A stretch of DNA of 64,000 nucleotides from Rhodospirillales bacterium CG15_BIG_FIL_POST_REV_8_21_14_020_66_15. Its GTDB lineage: Bacteria; Pseudomonadota; Alphaproteobacteria; Rhodospirillales; Casp-alpha2. The DNA is taken from NCBI GenBank assembly GCA_002781745.1, contig PFFW01000117.1, positions 1 to 64,000 on the forward strand. The letters are read 5' to 3'. Each line of letters starts with the position of its first letter. Positions within the stretch are counted from its first letter, which is position 1. Of the stretch, positions 7,542 to 15,806 are shown piece by piece. The notes beneath the pieces were generated by a model. The model was not told the DNA's origin. It was given only the letters and a program-made list of their open reading frames with translations, and did not search any database. A program made the position numbers and the translations under genes.

Positions 7542-8453
7542 CTACTTGCCGTATTCGGGGACCACGCTGCGGGCGACCGAGGCGTCCAGGGCTTCGTAGT
7601 CGTAGTAGGCCAGCGTGTCGTACTGGTCGGCCCGGCTCATGACCCGGTCCATGAAACCCTCGGTGCCGTCGTGCTCGCGGATGTGGGCGTAGAGATCCTG
7701 GAACAGCCTGGCTGCGGCCCGCATGGAGGTTGCCGGCCAGATCACGATGTTGAAGCCCATGTCCTGGAACTGCCGGCCGGTGAAAAACGGCGTGCGGCCG
7801 AATTCGGTCATGTTGGCCATCTTGATGCCCGGTACCTTCTGGGCGAATTCGATATGCGCCTCGGCCGATGGCAGGCCGTCGGGGAAGGTCACGTCGGCGC
7901 CGGCCTCGCGGTACAGGTTGGCGCGCTTGATGGCGCCCTCCAGGCCCTCGACCCCAGCCGCGTCCGTGCGCGCGATGATGATCAGGTGCGAAGACGCCGC
8001 CTTGGCGGCGGCGATCTTGGCCGCCGCCTCCTCGGGTTCGACAAGGCGTTTGTCGTTCAGATGGCCGCACTTCTTGGGCAGAAGCTGGTCCTCGATATGG
8101 ACGGCGCCGGCGCCGGCCGTCTCCAGTTCCTTGACCACGCGCATGGCGTTCAGCACGCCGCCGTAGCCGGTGTCGCCGTCGACGATCAGCGGCAGGTCCG
8201 TGGTGCGGCTGACGCTGCGCACGACGCCGCAAAGCTCCTCCAGGGTCATGATGCCCAGGTCCGGCAGGCCGAGCGACGCCGTCACCGCGCCGCCCGAGAT
8301 GTACAGCGTCTCGAACCCGGCCTGTTTGGCGATCATGCCGGCAAAGGCGTTGTGGGCGCCCGGCACGCGCAGGATTTCGCCGCGGTCCAGGAGGTCGCGC
8401 AGCCGTTCGCCCGTGGGGCGTTTCTCGCGTCCGTTGCCTTCAAGCCAAGTCAT
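7542..8453 (-). CDS. isocitrate lyase/PEP mutase superfamily lyase (methylisocitrate-lyase-like)
   Basis: A 303-residue alpha/beta-barrel protein. It has RVPGAHNAFAGMIAKQAGF near the start, the metal-binding IVDGDTGYGG, HIEDQLLPKKCGH (the catalytic KKCGH loop), IIARTDA, and a MANMTEFGRTPF segment matching methylisocitrate lyase PrpB. Enzymes of this group split 2-methylisocitrate, oxaloacetate or dimethylmalate to pyruvate-type products. No prpC or prpR lies near, so propionate metabolism is not indicated; the substrate may be another 2-substituted malate. A TGTATACA operator-like palindrome lies 40 nt upstream of its start, the same 15-bp sequence that precedes the other family member near 12.9 kb. 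Confidence 0.86.
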   Translation of the reverse strand: MTWLEGNGREKRPTGERLRDLLDRGEILRVPGAHNAFAGMIAKQAGFETLYISGGAVTASLGLPDLGIMTLEELCGVVRSVSRTTDLPLIVDGDTGYGGVLNAMRVVKELETAGAGAVHIEDQLLPKKCGHLNDKRLVEPEEAAAKIAAAKAASSHLIIIARTDAAGVEGLEGAIKRANLYREAGADVTFPDGLPSAEAHIEFAQKVPGIKMANMTEFGRTPFFTGRQFQDMGFNIVIWPATSMRAAARLFQDLYAHIREHDGTEGFMDRVMSRADQYDTLAYYDYEALDASVARSVVPEYGK

Positions 8454-8490
8454 GGTGGGTGTCCTCCGTCCAAGGTAATGCGTTGGTCAA

Positions 8491-8505
8491 ACTGTATACA
8501 ATCCA
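8491..8505. promoter_or_regulatory. operator-like site ACTGTATACAATCCA (copy 1)
   Basis: A 15-bp sequence centred on the perfect palindrome TGTATACA (8493-8500). It lies between the divergent PEP-mutase-like lyase and TauD-like dioxygenase genes. An identical 15-mer occurs upstream of the second PEP-mutase-like gene. Such TNTATANA palindromes are typical of GntR/FCD-type repressor operators; that assignment is inference. Confidence 0.55.
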
Positions 8506-8636
8506 GTTTGTTCCGGGGCTAGACCTAACGGCGTTTCCGCCCTCGGCGCAACGGTTTCGACCGCGGACGGCAAGGGGCGACGCCTGCCCATTTAAAGCGC
8601 TTGACCCCACGGCCGGTCGGGACGATGTAACGACTC

Positions 8637-9668
8637 ATGAAAAACACGCCGCTGACCCCCGTCACCGAAAAATCCGCATGGACCGCCGCCGAACTGGCCG
8701 ACGACCCGGGCTGGACCCGGATCCTCGGCAGCAAGGAGATCGCGGCGCTGGAGCGCGCGACCGCCGAGCGGGATTTCCGCGGCAAGGGCGCCTTGCAGTT
8801 CGAGCGCGAGGATTTCGACGAGCCCGCCCTGGCGGCGCTGGCAGACTGGGCGGTAGAGGAATTGGAGAACGGGCGCGGCTGCGTCCTCATCAAGGGGTTG
8901 GAGGTCGACCGCTACGACCGACCCCGGATCGAGGCCATGTACTGGGCGCTTGCGGTCCTGCTGGGCATTCCCATGCACCACAACCCAGACGGCGACATCA
9001 TCGGCGAGGTCACGGACCAGGGCCTCGACTACAACGATCCTCTGATCCGCGGCTACAAGACGCGGCAGAAGCTGTTCTTCCATTGCGACGGCCTGGACAT
9101 CGTCAGCCTGCTCTGCCTGCAGCCCTCCATGTCGGGCGGCGAGAGCCAGATCGCTTCAAGCACCGCTGTCTACAACGAGATCCTGGCGACCCATCCGGAA
9201 TACCTGCAGCCGCTGTTCGAAGGCTTCCGCTTCAACCTGCGCGGCGAGGGTGAGGCGGGGGAAACCCATCCCGTGACCCGCCACAAGGTGCCGGTCTACA
9301 GTTGGTGCGACGGACGCTTGAGCTGCCGCTATCTGCGCAAGGCCATCATCGAGGGCCAGAATTTCATCGGCGAGCCCATTTCGGACCTGGCCAGGGCGGC
9401 GCTCGACTACATGCAGGACCTCTGCGCCAGCGACAAGTTCCGCTACGACATGCCGTTCGAGCCGGGCGACATCCAGATTCTCAACAACTACGTGACCCTG
9501 CATTCCCGGGCCGCGTTCGAGGACTGGCCTGACGGCACGCGCAAGCGCAACCTTCTGCGCATCTGGATGAACTTGCGGAACGGGCGCAAGCTGGAGCCCC
9601 GCTTCGCCGACCGCTACAACACGGGGCCGCGCACGCCCATGCGTTTGAAGGGCGATCGAGCGGCCTGA
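8637..9668 (+). CDS. TauD/TfdA family Fe(II)/2-oxoglutarate-dependent dioxygenase
   Basis: A 343-residue protein with the iron facial triad visible: FFHCDG gives His149 and Asp151, and YVTLHSRAAFED gives the distal His289. The 2-oxoglutarate-binding Arg is in the RKRNLLRIWM segment shortly after. GYKT before the HxD and GGESQIAS after it are also typical. The family hydroxylates taurine, sulfonates, aryloxy-acids, gamma-butyrobetaine and similar compounds. It is divergent from the PEP-mutase-like lyase across a shared TGTATACA site, which suggests common regulation. The substrate cannot be assigned from sequence alone. Confidence 0.87.
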   Translation: MKNTPLTPVTEKSAWTAAELADDPGWTRILGSKEIAALERATAERDFRGKGALQFEREDFDEPALAALADWAVEELENGRGCVLIKGLEVDRYDRPRIEAMYWALAVLLGIPMHHNPDGDIIGEVTDQGLDYNDPLIRGYKTRQKLFFHCDGLDIVSLLCLQPSMSGGESQIASSTAVYNEILATHPEYLQPLFEGFRFNLRGEGEAGETHPVTRHKVPVYSWCDGRLSCRYLRKAIIEGQNFIGEPISDLARAALDYMQDLCASDKFRYDMPFEPGDIQILNNYVTLHSRAAFEDWPDGTRKRNLLRIWMNLRNGRKLEPRFADRYNTGPRTPMRLKGDRAA

Positions 9669-9696
9669 CGTGACGGTTTCCGGAAGGCGGGAAGCG

Positions 9697-10644
9697 TCAG
9701 CGTTTCTTGCAGCCCCCGGCGGCGCGGTTGGCGGCGGGGATCGGCGACGCCTTGGTCGTCCGGTTGCGGCCGGCGCGTTTGGACTGGTAGAGCGCCGCAT
9801 CGGCGCGGCCGAGCGTGCCCTCGATGCTCTGATCCCCGTCCTCCGCTTCCGCGACGCCGATCGACACAGTCACCGCGATGGGGCCGGCGACGGTATCGAA
9901 GGGCTGGTCGGCGATGACGGCGCGCAGGCGTTCGGCGACCGTCATGGCGGCCCCGGCATCGGCCCCCGGCAGCAGGATGGCGAACTCCTCGCCGCCCAGG
10001 CGGCCCAGGGTGTCGAACGGGCGGCGGCCCTTCTGCCAGCGCTGCACGGCCTCCTTCAGAACCTCGTCACCGGCCTGATGGCCGTAGGTATCGTTGACGT
10101 TCTTGAAGTGGTCCAGGTCCAAAAGCGCCACGGAGAACGGCACCCGGTGACGGCGCAGGCGGTGGACCTCAAGCTCCGCCCGCTCCATGAAATGACGGCG
10201 GTTCTTGGCGCCGGTCAGGTCGTCCGTGGTGGCAAGGGACAGAAGTTCCTCCTCGCGCTTTACGTCCTCGGTTACGTCGCGCTGGATGGCGGCGAAATGG
10301 GTGATCTCCCCGTTGGGGCCGAACAGCGGCATGATGTTCACGTCGACCCAATGGGATGTGCCGTCCTTGGCATATTGCAACAGGCGCGTGCGCGTATGCC
10401 GTCCGTTCTTTACGGCACCGTCGATCTTGGCTCGGGTTTCCGCGTCCGTGTCGGGACCGTCCAGGAAGTCCGGCGCCCTGCCGACCGCTTCCGTCTCGGA
10501 ATAGCCCGACAGGCGGCAGAACGCCTCGTTCACGTATGCGATCTTCGCCTTGGCCGAGCCTTTCTTGGCAACCGTGGCAACGACGACCGCATCGTTCGCG
10601 CGGGCGACGATGTCGGAAAAGGAGAACCCAGCTTCAATTTTCAT
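9697..10644 (-). CDS. PAS-GGDEF diguanylate cyclase
   Basis: A 315-residue soluble protein from the ATG at 10644 (MKIEAGFSF); a TTG at 10668 is an alternative. Residues ~10-120 form a PAS/LOV-like sensor domain (AFCRLSGYSETEAVGRAP, then FAAIQRDVTEDVKREEE linker). The C-terminal GGDEF domain has DDLTGAKNRRHF, DLDHFKNVNDTYGHQAGDE, the active GGEEF motif in RLGGEEFAILLP, and VSIGVAEA. It should make c-di-GMP from GTP. The PAS region lacks the GRNCRFLQ-type LOV cysteine motif, so light sensing is not supported. It is monocistronic. Confidence 0.92.
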   Translation of the reverse strand: MKIEAGFSFSDIVARANDAVVVATVAKKGSAKAKIAYVNEAFCRLSGYSETEAVGRAPDFLDGPDTDAETRAKIDGAVKNGRHTRTRLLQYAKDGTSHWVDVNIMPLFGPNGEITHFAAIQRDVTEDVKREEELLSLATTDDLTGAKNRRHFMERAELEVHRLRRHRVPFSVALLDLDHFKNVNDTYGHQAGDEVLKEAVQRWQKGRRPFDTLGRLGGEEFAILLPGADAGAAMTVAERLRAVIADQPFDTVAGPIAVTVSIGVAEAEDGDQSIEGTLGRADAALYQSKRAGRNRTTKASPIPAANRAAGGCKKR

Positions 10645-11031
10645 CGGTAAACTCGGGTTTTGCCCCAACGCCTTGCTAGTCGGACTTTTGGCGCCTCTGC
10701 CGGGCGCAATACGTGCAACAAACTTAACATAAAATCCAGACCTTATGTGAACCTGACGATTGGTGTCCCGATTCCGACGTTCGCCCTATTCCCGGACCAG
10801 ACGGCGAGCGAATTTCGGAATCGGGACGATGCCAGCAATATATTGATTCCAATGTGATATTGGTTTTGAAATTCGTTGCGGAGCATGCTCCGGGCAAGGT
10901 AACCAACTTCAAAACCACTACACTGGCCGCTGAATTTTAATCACTTGCCGGTGGGCGGCCTGTCGGGCCATATCCTGGCCGTAACGAATCCGGCCTGCCG
11001 ATTATCCATACGAACAAGAGGAAACGTAACC
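10645..11031. other. AT-richer intergenic region with a long inverted repeat, no gene seen
   Basis: This is a divergent intergenic region between the GGDEF gene and the 2-hydroxyacid dehydrogenase gene. It is noticeably AT-richer than its surroundings and holds no convincing coding frame. It contains a perfect 13-bp inverted repeat (10765-10777 and 10815-10827). Promoters of both flanking genes are expected here, but I could not place one with confidence. Confidence 0.6.
10765..10827. repeat. perfect 13-bp inverted repeat, 37-nt spacer
   Basis: The left arm GTCCCGATTCCGA (10765-10777) is exactly complementary to the right arm TCGGAATCGGGAC (10815-10827). The arms could form a long stem-loop in RNA or act as a spaced operator pair. 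It is not followed by a T-tract, so it is not a typical terminator. Confidence 0.8.
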
Positions 11032-11994
11032 ATGACCCGCATCGCCATCCTGGACGACTACCAGAACGTGGCCTTGGACCTTACCGATTGGAAGAGCCTG
11101 GGCGCGGACGTGGAGGTCACCGCCTTCAACGACTTCCTGCAGACCGACGAGGACCGCGTCGCCAAGGCGCTGGCGGGCTATGACGTAGTGGTCGGCATGC
11201 GCGAGCGCACGCGGTTTCCGGCATCGCAACTCGAAAAGCTGCCGGACCTCAAGATGATGGTCACCACGGGCATGCGCAACCTGGCCTGGGACATGACGAA
11301 GGCTCGGGAGATGGGCATCACCGTATGCGGTACGGCGATCCTGCCCTATCCCGCGTTCGAGCAGACCTGGGCCCTGATTTTCGCGGTGACCAAGGAAATC
11401 CCCAAGGAGGACCGCTGCATGAAGGCGGGCGGATGGCAGGAAAGCTTCCCCGTCGGCCTGCGCGAAAAGACCCTGGGCGTCATCGGCCTGGGCAAGCTGG
11501 GCGCGCAGTCGGCGGCGCTCGGCAACGCGCTCGGCATGAAAGTCATCGCCTGGTCGGAGAACCTGGCCGAGGATCGGGCCGCCGAATGCGGCGCGACCCT
11601 GGTGTCCAAAGAGGCCCTGTTCCGCGAGTCGGACGTGGTGACAATCCACGTCCTGCTGTCGGACCGCACCCGTGGGCTGGTGGGGGCGGGGGAACTCGCG
11701 CTGATGAAGTCCTCGGCCTATCTGGTCAATACCTCGCGCGGGCCCATCGTCGACGAGGCGGCGCTGATCGAGGCGCTGAAGTCCAACAGGATCAAGGGAG
11801 CCGGCCTCGACGTCTATGACGTGGAACCGCTGCCGGCCGACCACGAATTGCGCAGGCTCGACAATGCCGTGCTGACGGGCCATACGGGATACGTTATTCG
11901 CGAGAACTACGAATTGATGTATCCGCAGGCCGTGGAATGCATCAAGGCTTGGATGGCCGGTTCGCCCATCCGGGTCCTCAACGCCGACGCTTGA
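11032..11994 (+). CDS. D-2-hydroxyacid dehydrogenase family protein
   Basis: The start is the ATG at 11032 (MTRIAILDDYQNVAL), preceded by AAGAGGAAA; longer readings lack homology-like sequence. The 320-residue protein has the NAD-binding GVIGLGKLG near residue 145, the substrate-binding Arg region (TTGMRNLAWD), SSAYLVNTSRGPIVDE, DVYDVEPLP with the catalytic Glu, and the catalytic His in NAVLTGHTGY. It should interconvert a 2-oxo acid and a D-2-hydroxy acid with NAD(P)H. An enoyl-CoA hydratase gene follows 22 nt downstream, likely in the same operon. The physiological substrate is unknown. Confidence 0.9.
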   Translation: MTRIAILDDYQNVALDLTDWKSLGADVEVTAFNDFLQTDEDRVAKALAGYDVVVGMRERTRFPASQLEKLPDLKMMVTTGMRNLAWDMTKAREMGITVCGTAILPYPAFEQTWALIFAVTKEIPKEDRCMKAGGWQESFPVGLREKTLGVIGLGKLGAQSAALGNALGMKVIAWSENLAEDRAAECGATLVSKEALFRESDVVTIHVLLSDRTRGLVGAGELALMKSSAYLVNTSRGPIVDEAALIEALKSNRIKGAGLDVYDVEPLPADHELRRLDNAVLTGHTGYVIRENYELMYPQAVECIKAWMAGSPIRVLNADA

Positions 11995-12016
11995 CAGGAA
12001 GATTACGACCGAACCC

Positions 12017-12796
12017 ATGAACGACGACATCATCCGCCTGGAGCGCAATGGGGCGATTGCCACCCTGACCATCAACAACCCGGAAAAGCGCAACGCCATG
12101 AACCTGGACGCCTGGCGGCGCCTGGGCGAGGTGGCGGCGGACCTGGAGGCCGACGACGACCTGCGATGCGTGCTGCTCACGGGGGCCGGCGAGCATTTCG
12201 CCGCCGGGGCCGATATCTCCGAGTTCCCGGAGAAACGCAAGAACGCCGCCCAAGCCGAGGAATTCGGCGCCGTTGTCGCGGATGCGCTGAAGCGTTTGGC
12301 CGACCTGAAACACCCGACCATCGCAGTGATCCGGGGGGCCTGCACCGGCGGCGGGCTGGAAATCGCCTGCTGCTGCGACATGCGCCTGGCCGCCGAGGGT
12401 TCGCGCTTCGGCATCCCCATCAACCGCCTGGGCCACGCCTTCGCCTATCCCGAAATGGCGGCGGCGCTGACGGTGATTCCGGCGGCGGTCATCATGGAAC
12501 TGTTGCTGGAAGGCCGCATCCTGGATACCGACGAAGCCTATGCCAAGGGCCTGCTGACCCGGGTCGTGCCGGCGGACCAACTCGACGACGAGGCCGAGAC
12601 CGTCGCCTGGCGCGTCTCCCAGGGCGCGCCGCTGGCCGCGCGGGGATCGAAGAAGATCCTGCGCCGCCTGCGACGGCCCGAGCCGATCACTCCGGAAGAG
12701 CTGAAGTCCGGCTATGCGCTCTGCGATTCCGAGGACTACCAGGAAGGCGTGCGCGCCTTCCTGGCCAAGGAAAAGCCGGCCTTCAAGGGGCGTTGA
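12017..12796 (+). CDS. enoyl-CoA hydratase/isomerase family protein
   Basis: A 259-residue crotonase-fold protein. Signatures are LTINNPEKRNAMN, HFAAGADISEF (oxyanion hole), RGACTGGGLEIACCCDMRLAAEGSRFGIP with the usual Gly-rich loop, LLEGRILDTDEAYAKGL, and the closing ...FLAKEKPAFKGR. It is co-directional with and close to the 2-hydroxyacid dehydrogenase. Together with the PEP-mutase-like lyase beyond it, it could belong to a short carboxylic acid degradation set. Hydratase, isomerase or decarboxylase chemistry cannot be distinguished here. Confidence 0.9.
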   Translation: MNDDIIRLERNGAIATLTINNPEKRNAMNLDAWRRLGEVAADLEADDDLRCVLLTGAGEHFAAGADISEFPEKRKNAAQAEEFGAVVADALKRLADLKHPTIAVIRGACTGGGLEIACCCDMRLAAEGSRFGIPINRLGHAFAYPEMAAALTVIPAAVIMELLLEGRILDTDEAYAKGLLTRVVPADQLDDEAETVAWRVSQGAPLAARGSKKILRRLRRPEPITPEELKSGYALCDSEDYQEGVRAFLAKEKPAFKGR

Positions 12797-12865
12797 TCCG
12801 ATCCGCCCCTATCAGCCGGATCCCGTTGGCATCGCCGTTCGCCTGGCGTAATCTGCCCGGCCACG

Positions 12866-12880
12866 ACTGTATACAATCCA
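12866..12880. promoter_or_regulatory. operator-like site ACTGTATACAATCCA (copy 2)
   Basis: Identical over 15 bp to the site at 8491. The palindrome core TGTATACA is at 12868-12875, immediately before the GGAGG of the second PEP-mutase-like gene. A bound repressor here would cover the transcription start or ribosome-binding region. GntR-type recognition is inferred. Confidence 0.55.
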
Positions 12881-12892
12881 TTGGAGGCTTCC

Positions 12893-13750
12893 ATGTCACC
12901 CGCCGATAAGCTTCGCGACCTTCTCGACCGTCCCGGCTGCCGTACGCTGCCCGGCGTCTACGACACGATGTCGGCCATGCTGGTGGAGCGCGCCGGTTTC
13001 GAGGTCGCGTTCATGACCGGCTTCGGCGTGTCGGCGGCGCGCATCGGCATGCCGGACACGGGCCTGATCAGCTATGCGGAAATGGTCGACCAGGGGCGCA
13101 ACATGGCGGCCGTCACGTCGATCCCCATCATCGGGGACGGCGACACCGGGTTCGGCAACGCCATCAACGTGAAGCGCACGGTTGCGGGTTATGCCCAGGC
13201 CGGGCTGGCCTGCGTGATGATCGAGGACCAGGTGTCGCCCAAGCGCTGCGGCCATACCCGCGGCAAGACCATCGTCAGGCGCGAGGAGGCGTTCCAGCGC
13301 ATCCAGGCCGCCTGCGACGCCCGCGACGCCGGGGCCGACATCCTGATCATGGCGCGCACGGACGCCAACGCCACGGACGGGATCGAGGAGGCCATCGACC
13401 GCTGCAACGCGTTCCGTGAGATCGGTGTCGACATCACCTTCCTGGAAGCCCCTCGCGACAAGGACGAGATGCGCCGCTATTGCAAGGAAGTGAGCGGGCC
13501 CAAGATGGCCAACATGGTGGAGCAGGGGGACACCCCCTATCTGATGGCCGACGAACTGGGCGAGATGGGCTACAAGATCGCGATCTATCCCATCGCCATG
13601 ATGCTGGCCTCCATCAAGGCCATGCAGGCGGCACTCGCCAGCCTGAAGGCCGGCAAGGCGCCGGAAGGCCAGATCACCTTCCCGGAACTGCGCGACATCG
13701 TCGGATTTCCCGAATACTACGAGGCGGAAAAGAAGTACGCCGCGGAATAG
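12893..13750 (+). CDS. isocitrate lyase/PEP mutase superfamily lyase (oxaloacetate decarboxylase-like)
   Basis: A 285-residue protein from the ATG at 12893, with GGAGG 5 nt upstream. It shows LPGVYDTMSAMLVERAGF, IIGDGDTGFGN, MIEDQVSPKRCGHTRGK (the KRCGH catalytic loop), IMARTDANA, and a MANMVEQGDTPY segment. The family includes methylisocitrate lyase, 2,3-dimethylmalate lyase and oxaloacetate decarboxylase. It differs clearly from the member at 7.5 kb (KRCGH instead of KKCGH), so they are probably not redundant, yet both carry the same operator-like site. Confidence 0.87.
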   Translation: MSPADKLRDLLDRPGCRTLPGVYDTMSAMLVERAGFEVAFMTGFGVSAARIGMPDTGLISYAEMVDQGRNMAAVTSIPIIGDGDTGFGNAINVKRTVAGYAQAGLACVMIEDQVSPKRCGHTRGKTIVRREEAFQRIQAACDARDAGADILIMARTDANATDGIEEAIDRCNAFREIGVDITFLEAPRDKDEMRRYCKEVSGPKMANMVEQGDTPYLMADELGEMGYKIAIYPIAMMLASIKAMQAALASLKAGKAPEGQITFPELRDIVGFPEYYEAEKKYAAE

Positions 13751-13963
13751 CCTGAATGCCCGGGCGGCCGGCGATGCGGGAAATAACGCTTGCATCCCCC
13801 AGACCGTTGGGCATTATCTGCACCAACTTGACTACTCCACGAGAGGCCGAGGGCGCGGTCGAGAGGCGGGAATAACCTGCCCCGCAGCGCCCGCCAGATC
13901 GGTCCGGTTAGGCGCGTAAAAATTTGCAACGAAGCAAACCCTAACCCAACGACGGGGAGTATC

Positions 13964-15286
13964 ATGTTCGATTTCCATCGCCGGCTGGCCGCGCCGGGCT
14001 TCGCGCTTGCGGCTGTTTTCCTCACAATCCTGACACCCGACGCCGCCTTCGCCGCGGATACGCTCAATTCCGGCGATACGGCCTGGATCATCACGGCGAC
14101 CGCCCTGGTCCTGTTCATGACCCTGCCGGGTCTGGCCCTGTTCTACGGCGGCCTGGTGCAAAGCCGAAACGTGCTCAGCGTGCTCATGCACTGCATCGCC
14201 ATCGCCTGTTTGATGAGCGTGGTGTGGCTGGTCATCGGCTACACCCTGGCGTTCACGGACGGTGCCGCGGCCAACAAGGTGATCGGCGGGCTGTCCCGCA
14301 TGTTCCTGGCGGGCGTCGGCACCGGCACCCTTTCGGGCACGATCCCCGAGAACGTGTTCTTCGCGTTCCAGATGACCTTCGCCGTCATTACACCGGCCCT
14401 GATGGTCGGCGCCTATGTGGAGCGCATGAAGTTCTCCGCCGTGCTGATCCTCTCGGCGCTGTGGCTGATCGTCGTCTATGCCCCGGTCACGCACTGGGTG
14501 TGGGGCGGCGGCTGGCTGATGCAGATGGGCGTTATGGACTTCGCCGGTGGCCTGGTGGTGCATGCCACGGCGGGCATTTCGTCGCTGGTTATCGTCAAGG
14601 CGCTGGGCGCGCGGAACGGCTTCCCCGGCGAGGTTTCGCCGCCGCATAACCCGGGCATGGTCGCCATGGGAGCCTGCATGCTGTGGGTCGGCTGGTTCGG
14701 CTTCAACGGCGGTTCGGCCCTGGCTGCCAACGGAAGCGCCGGCATGGCGCTGACCGTCACCCATATCGCCGCCGCCACGGCGTCGCTGGTATGGATGCTC
14801 ATCGAGTGGAAGAAGTACGGCAAGCCGTCCCTGGTCGGCCTCGTCACCGGCACCATCGCGGGCCTTGCCACCATCACCCCTGCATCGGGCTTCGTCGGCC
14901 CCATCGGCGCGCTGATCATCGGCGTCGCCGCCGGCTTCATCTGCTTCAAGATGGTGCAGGTGGTGAAACAGGCCTGGAAGCTCGACGATTCCCTCGACGT
15001 GTTCGCCGTTCACGGCGTCGGGGGCTCCCTGGGAACCATTCTGGTCGCGTTCCTCTGCGCGCCGGCTTTCGGCGGCCTGGGCCTGCCCGAGGGCAAGACC
15101 ATGATCGATGCGCTTGGCGTGCAGGCCACGGGGCTGGTCGCCACCGTGGTGTGGTCGGCGGTCGCCACTTTCGTCCTGGTCAAGGTCACGGCCGGGCTTA
15201 CCGGCGGCATCCGCGTGCGCGAGGACGACGAGCTGGAAGGCCTGGACATCACCGTCCATGGTGAGACCGCGTACAGGCTCGACTGA
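13964..15286 (+). CDS. amtB: AmtB ammonium transporter
   Basis: A 440-residue membrane protein with an N-terminal signal-like hydrophobic segment (residues ~8-32, ending near AFAAD) and then about 11 membrane spans. Amt signatures are visible: TALVLFMTLPGLALFYGGLVQ, DFAGGLVVHATAG (conserved pore region with His), GWFGFNGGSAL, and the second pore His in VFAVHGVGGSLGT. It conducts ammonium/ammonia across the inner membrane. It is preceded by a ~210-nt gap where nitrogen-regulated control would be expected, and followed 80 nt later by glnK. The order amtB-glnK is the reverse of the usual glnK-amtB. Confidence 0.95.
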   Translation: MFDFHRRLAAPGFALAAVFLTILTPDAAFAADTLNSGDTAWIITATALVLFMTLPGLALFYGGLVQSRNVLSVLMHCIAIACLMSVVWLVIGYTLAFTDGAAANKVIGGLSRMFLAGVGTGTLSGTIPENVFFAFQMTFAVITPALMVGAYVERMKFSAVLILSALWLIVVYAPVTHWVWGGGWLMQMGVMDFAGGLVVHATAGISSLVIVKALGARNGFPGEVSPPHNPGMVAMGACMLWVGWFGFNGGSALAANGSAGMALTVTHIAAATASLVWMLIEWKKYGKPSLVGLVTGTIAGLATITPASGFVGPIGALIIGVAAGFICFKMVQVVKQAWKLDDSLDVFAVHGVGGSLGTILVAFLCAPAFGGLGLPEGKTMIDALGVQATGLVATVVWSAVATFVLVKVTAGLTGGIRVREDDELEGLDITVHGETAYRLD

Positions 15287-15297
15287 CGTGCTATAAA

Positions 15298-15321
15298 GGG
15301 CGGAGCAGGGGTGCTCCGCCC
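15298..15321 (+). other. 10-bp perfect stem-loop between amtB and glnK
   Basis: GGGCGGAGCA and TGCTCCGCCC flank a GGGG loop. No U-tract follows, so it is more likely an mRNA-processing or stability element, or a weak attenuator, than a strong terminator. It could set different AmtB and GlnK levels from one transcript. Confidence 0.6.
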
Positions 15322-15366
15322 GCAGGCCCCCGACAGACAGAATGCAGAGACATTAGGAGAGGCAAC

Positions 15367-15705
15367 ATGAAGTTCGTCATGGCGGTGATCAAACCGCACA
15401 AGCTGGACGCCGTCCGCGAGGCGCTGGGCGCCGCCGGCGTCGAGGGCATGACCGTCTCGGAAGTCAAAGGCTACGGCCGCCAGCGCGGGCAGACGGAAAT
15501 CTACCGTGGCGCCGAATACCAGGTCCATTTCCTGCCCAAGGTGAAGATCGAGATCGCCGTGGCCGACGACAAGGCGGCCGAGGTGGTCGAGGCCATCAAG
15601 GCGGCTGCCAACACCGGCAAGATCGGCGACGGCAAGGTCTTCGTCTACGACCTGGAAAGCGCCGTGCGCATCCGCACCGGCGAACAGGACAACGACGCGC
15701 TGTAA
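15367..15705 (+). CDS. glnK: PII nitrogen regulatory protein GlnK/GlnB
   Basis: A 112-residue protein of standard PII length, with AGGAGAGGCAAC before the ATG. The T-loop reads GRQRGQTEIYRGAEY, with the uridylylation Tyr51. The B-loop signature TGKIGDGKVFVYDLE, which binds ATP/2-oxoglutarate, follows around residues 83-97. Its position directly downstream of amtB argues for GlnK, the partner that plugs AmtB when nitrogen is plentiful. The name glnK rather than glnB rests on context. Confidence 0.93.
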   Translation: MKFVMAVIKPHKLDAVREALGAAGVEGMTVSEVKGYGRQRGQTEIYRGAEYQVHFLPKVKIEIAVADDKAAEVVEAIKAAANTGKIGDGKVFVYDLESAVRIRTGEQDNDAL

Positions 15706-15806
15706 CCGTAAACCCGGAGCGGGCCCCGGGCCCGCGACGACGCGTTTGCGTGACCAGGAAGCCCGCTGCGCCCCGCGCGCGCCCGGGCCGGGGAGGATAC
15801 GACCAG

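Noticed and set aside
6541-8232. Single 563-codon frame joining the secreted paralogue to the region upstream
   Set aside because: The upstream part is low-complexity shadow of the PEP-mutase-like gene; the ribosome-binding site and signal peptide mark the true start near 7332.
13790-13816. Possible sigma-70 promoter TTGCAT-N16-CATTAT before amtB
   Set aside because: The match is only partial, and no sigma-54 or NtrC-type site could be placed to support it.
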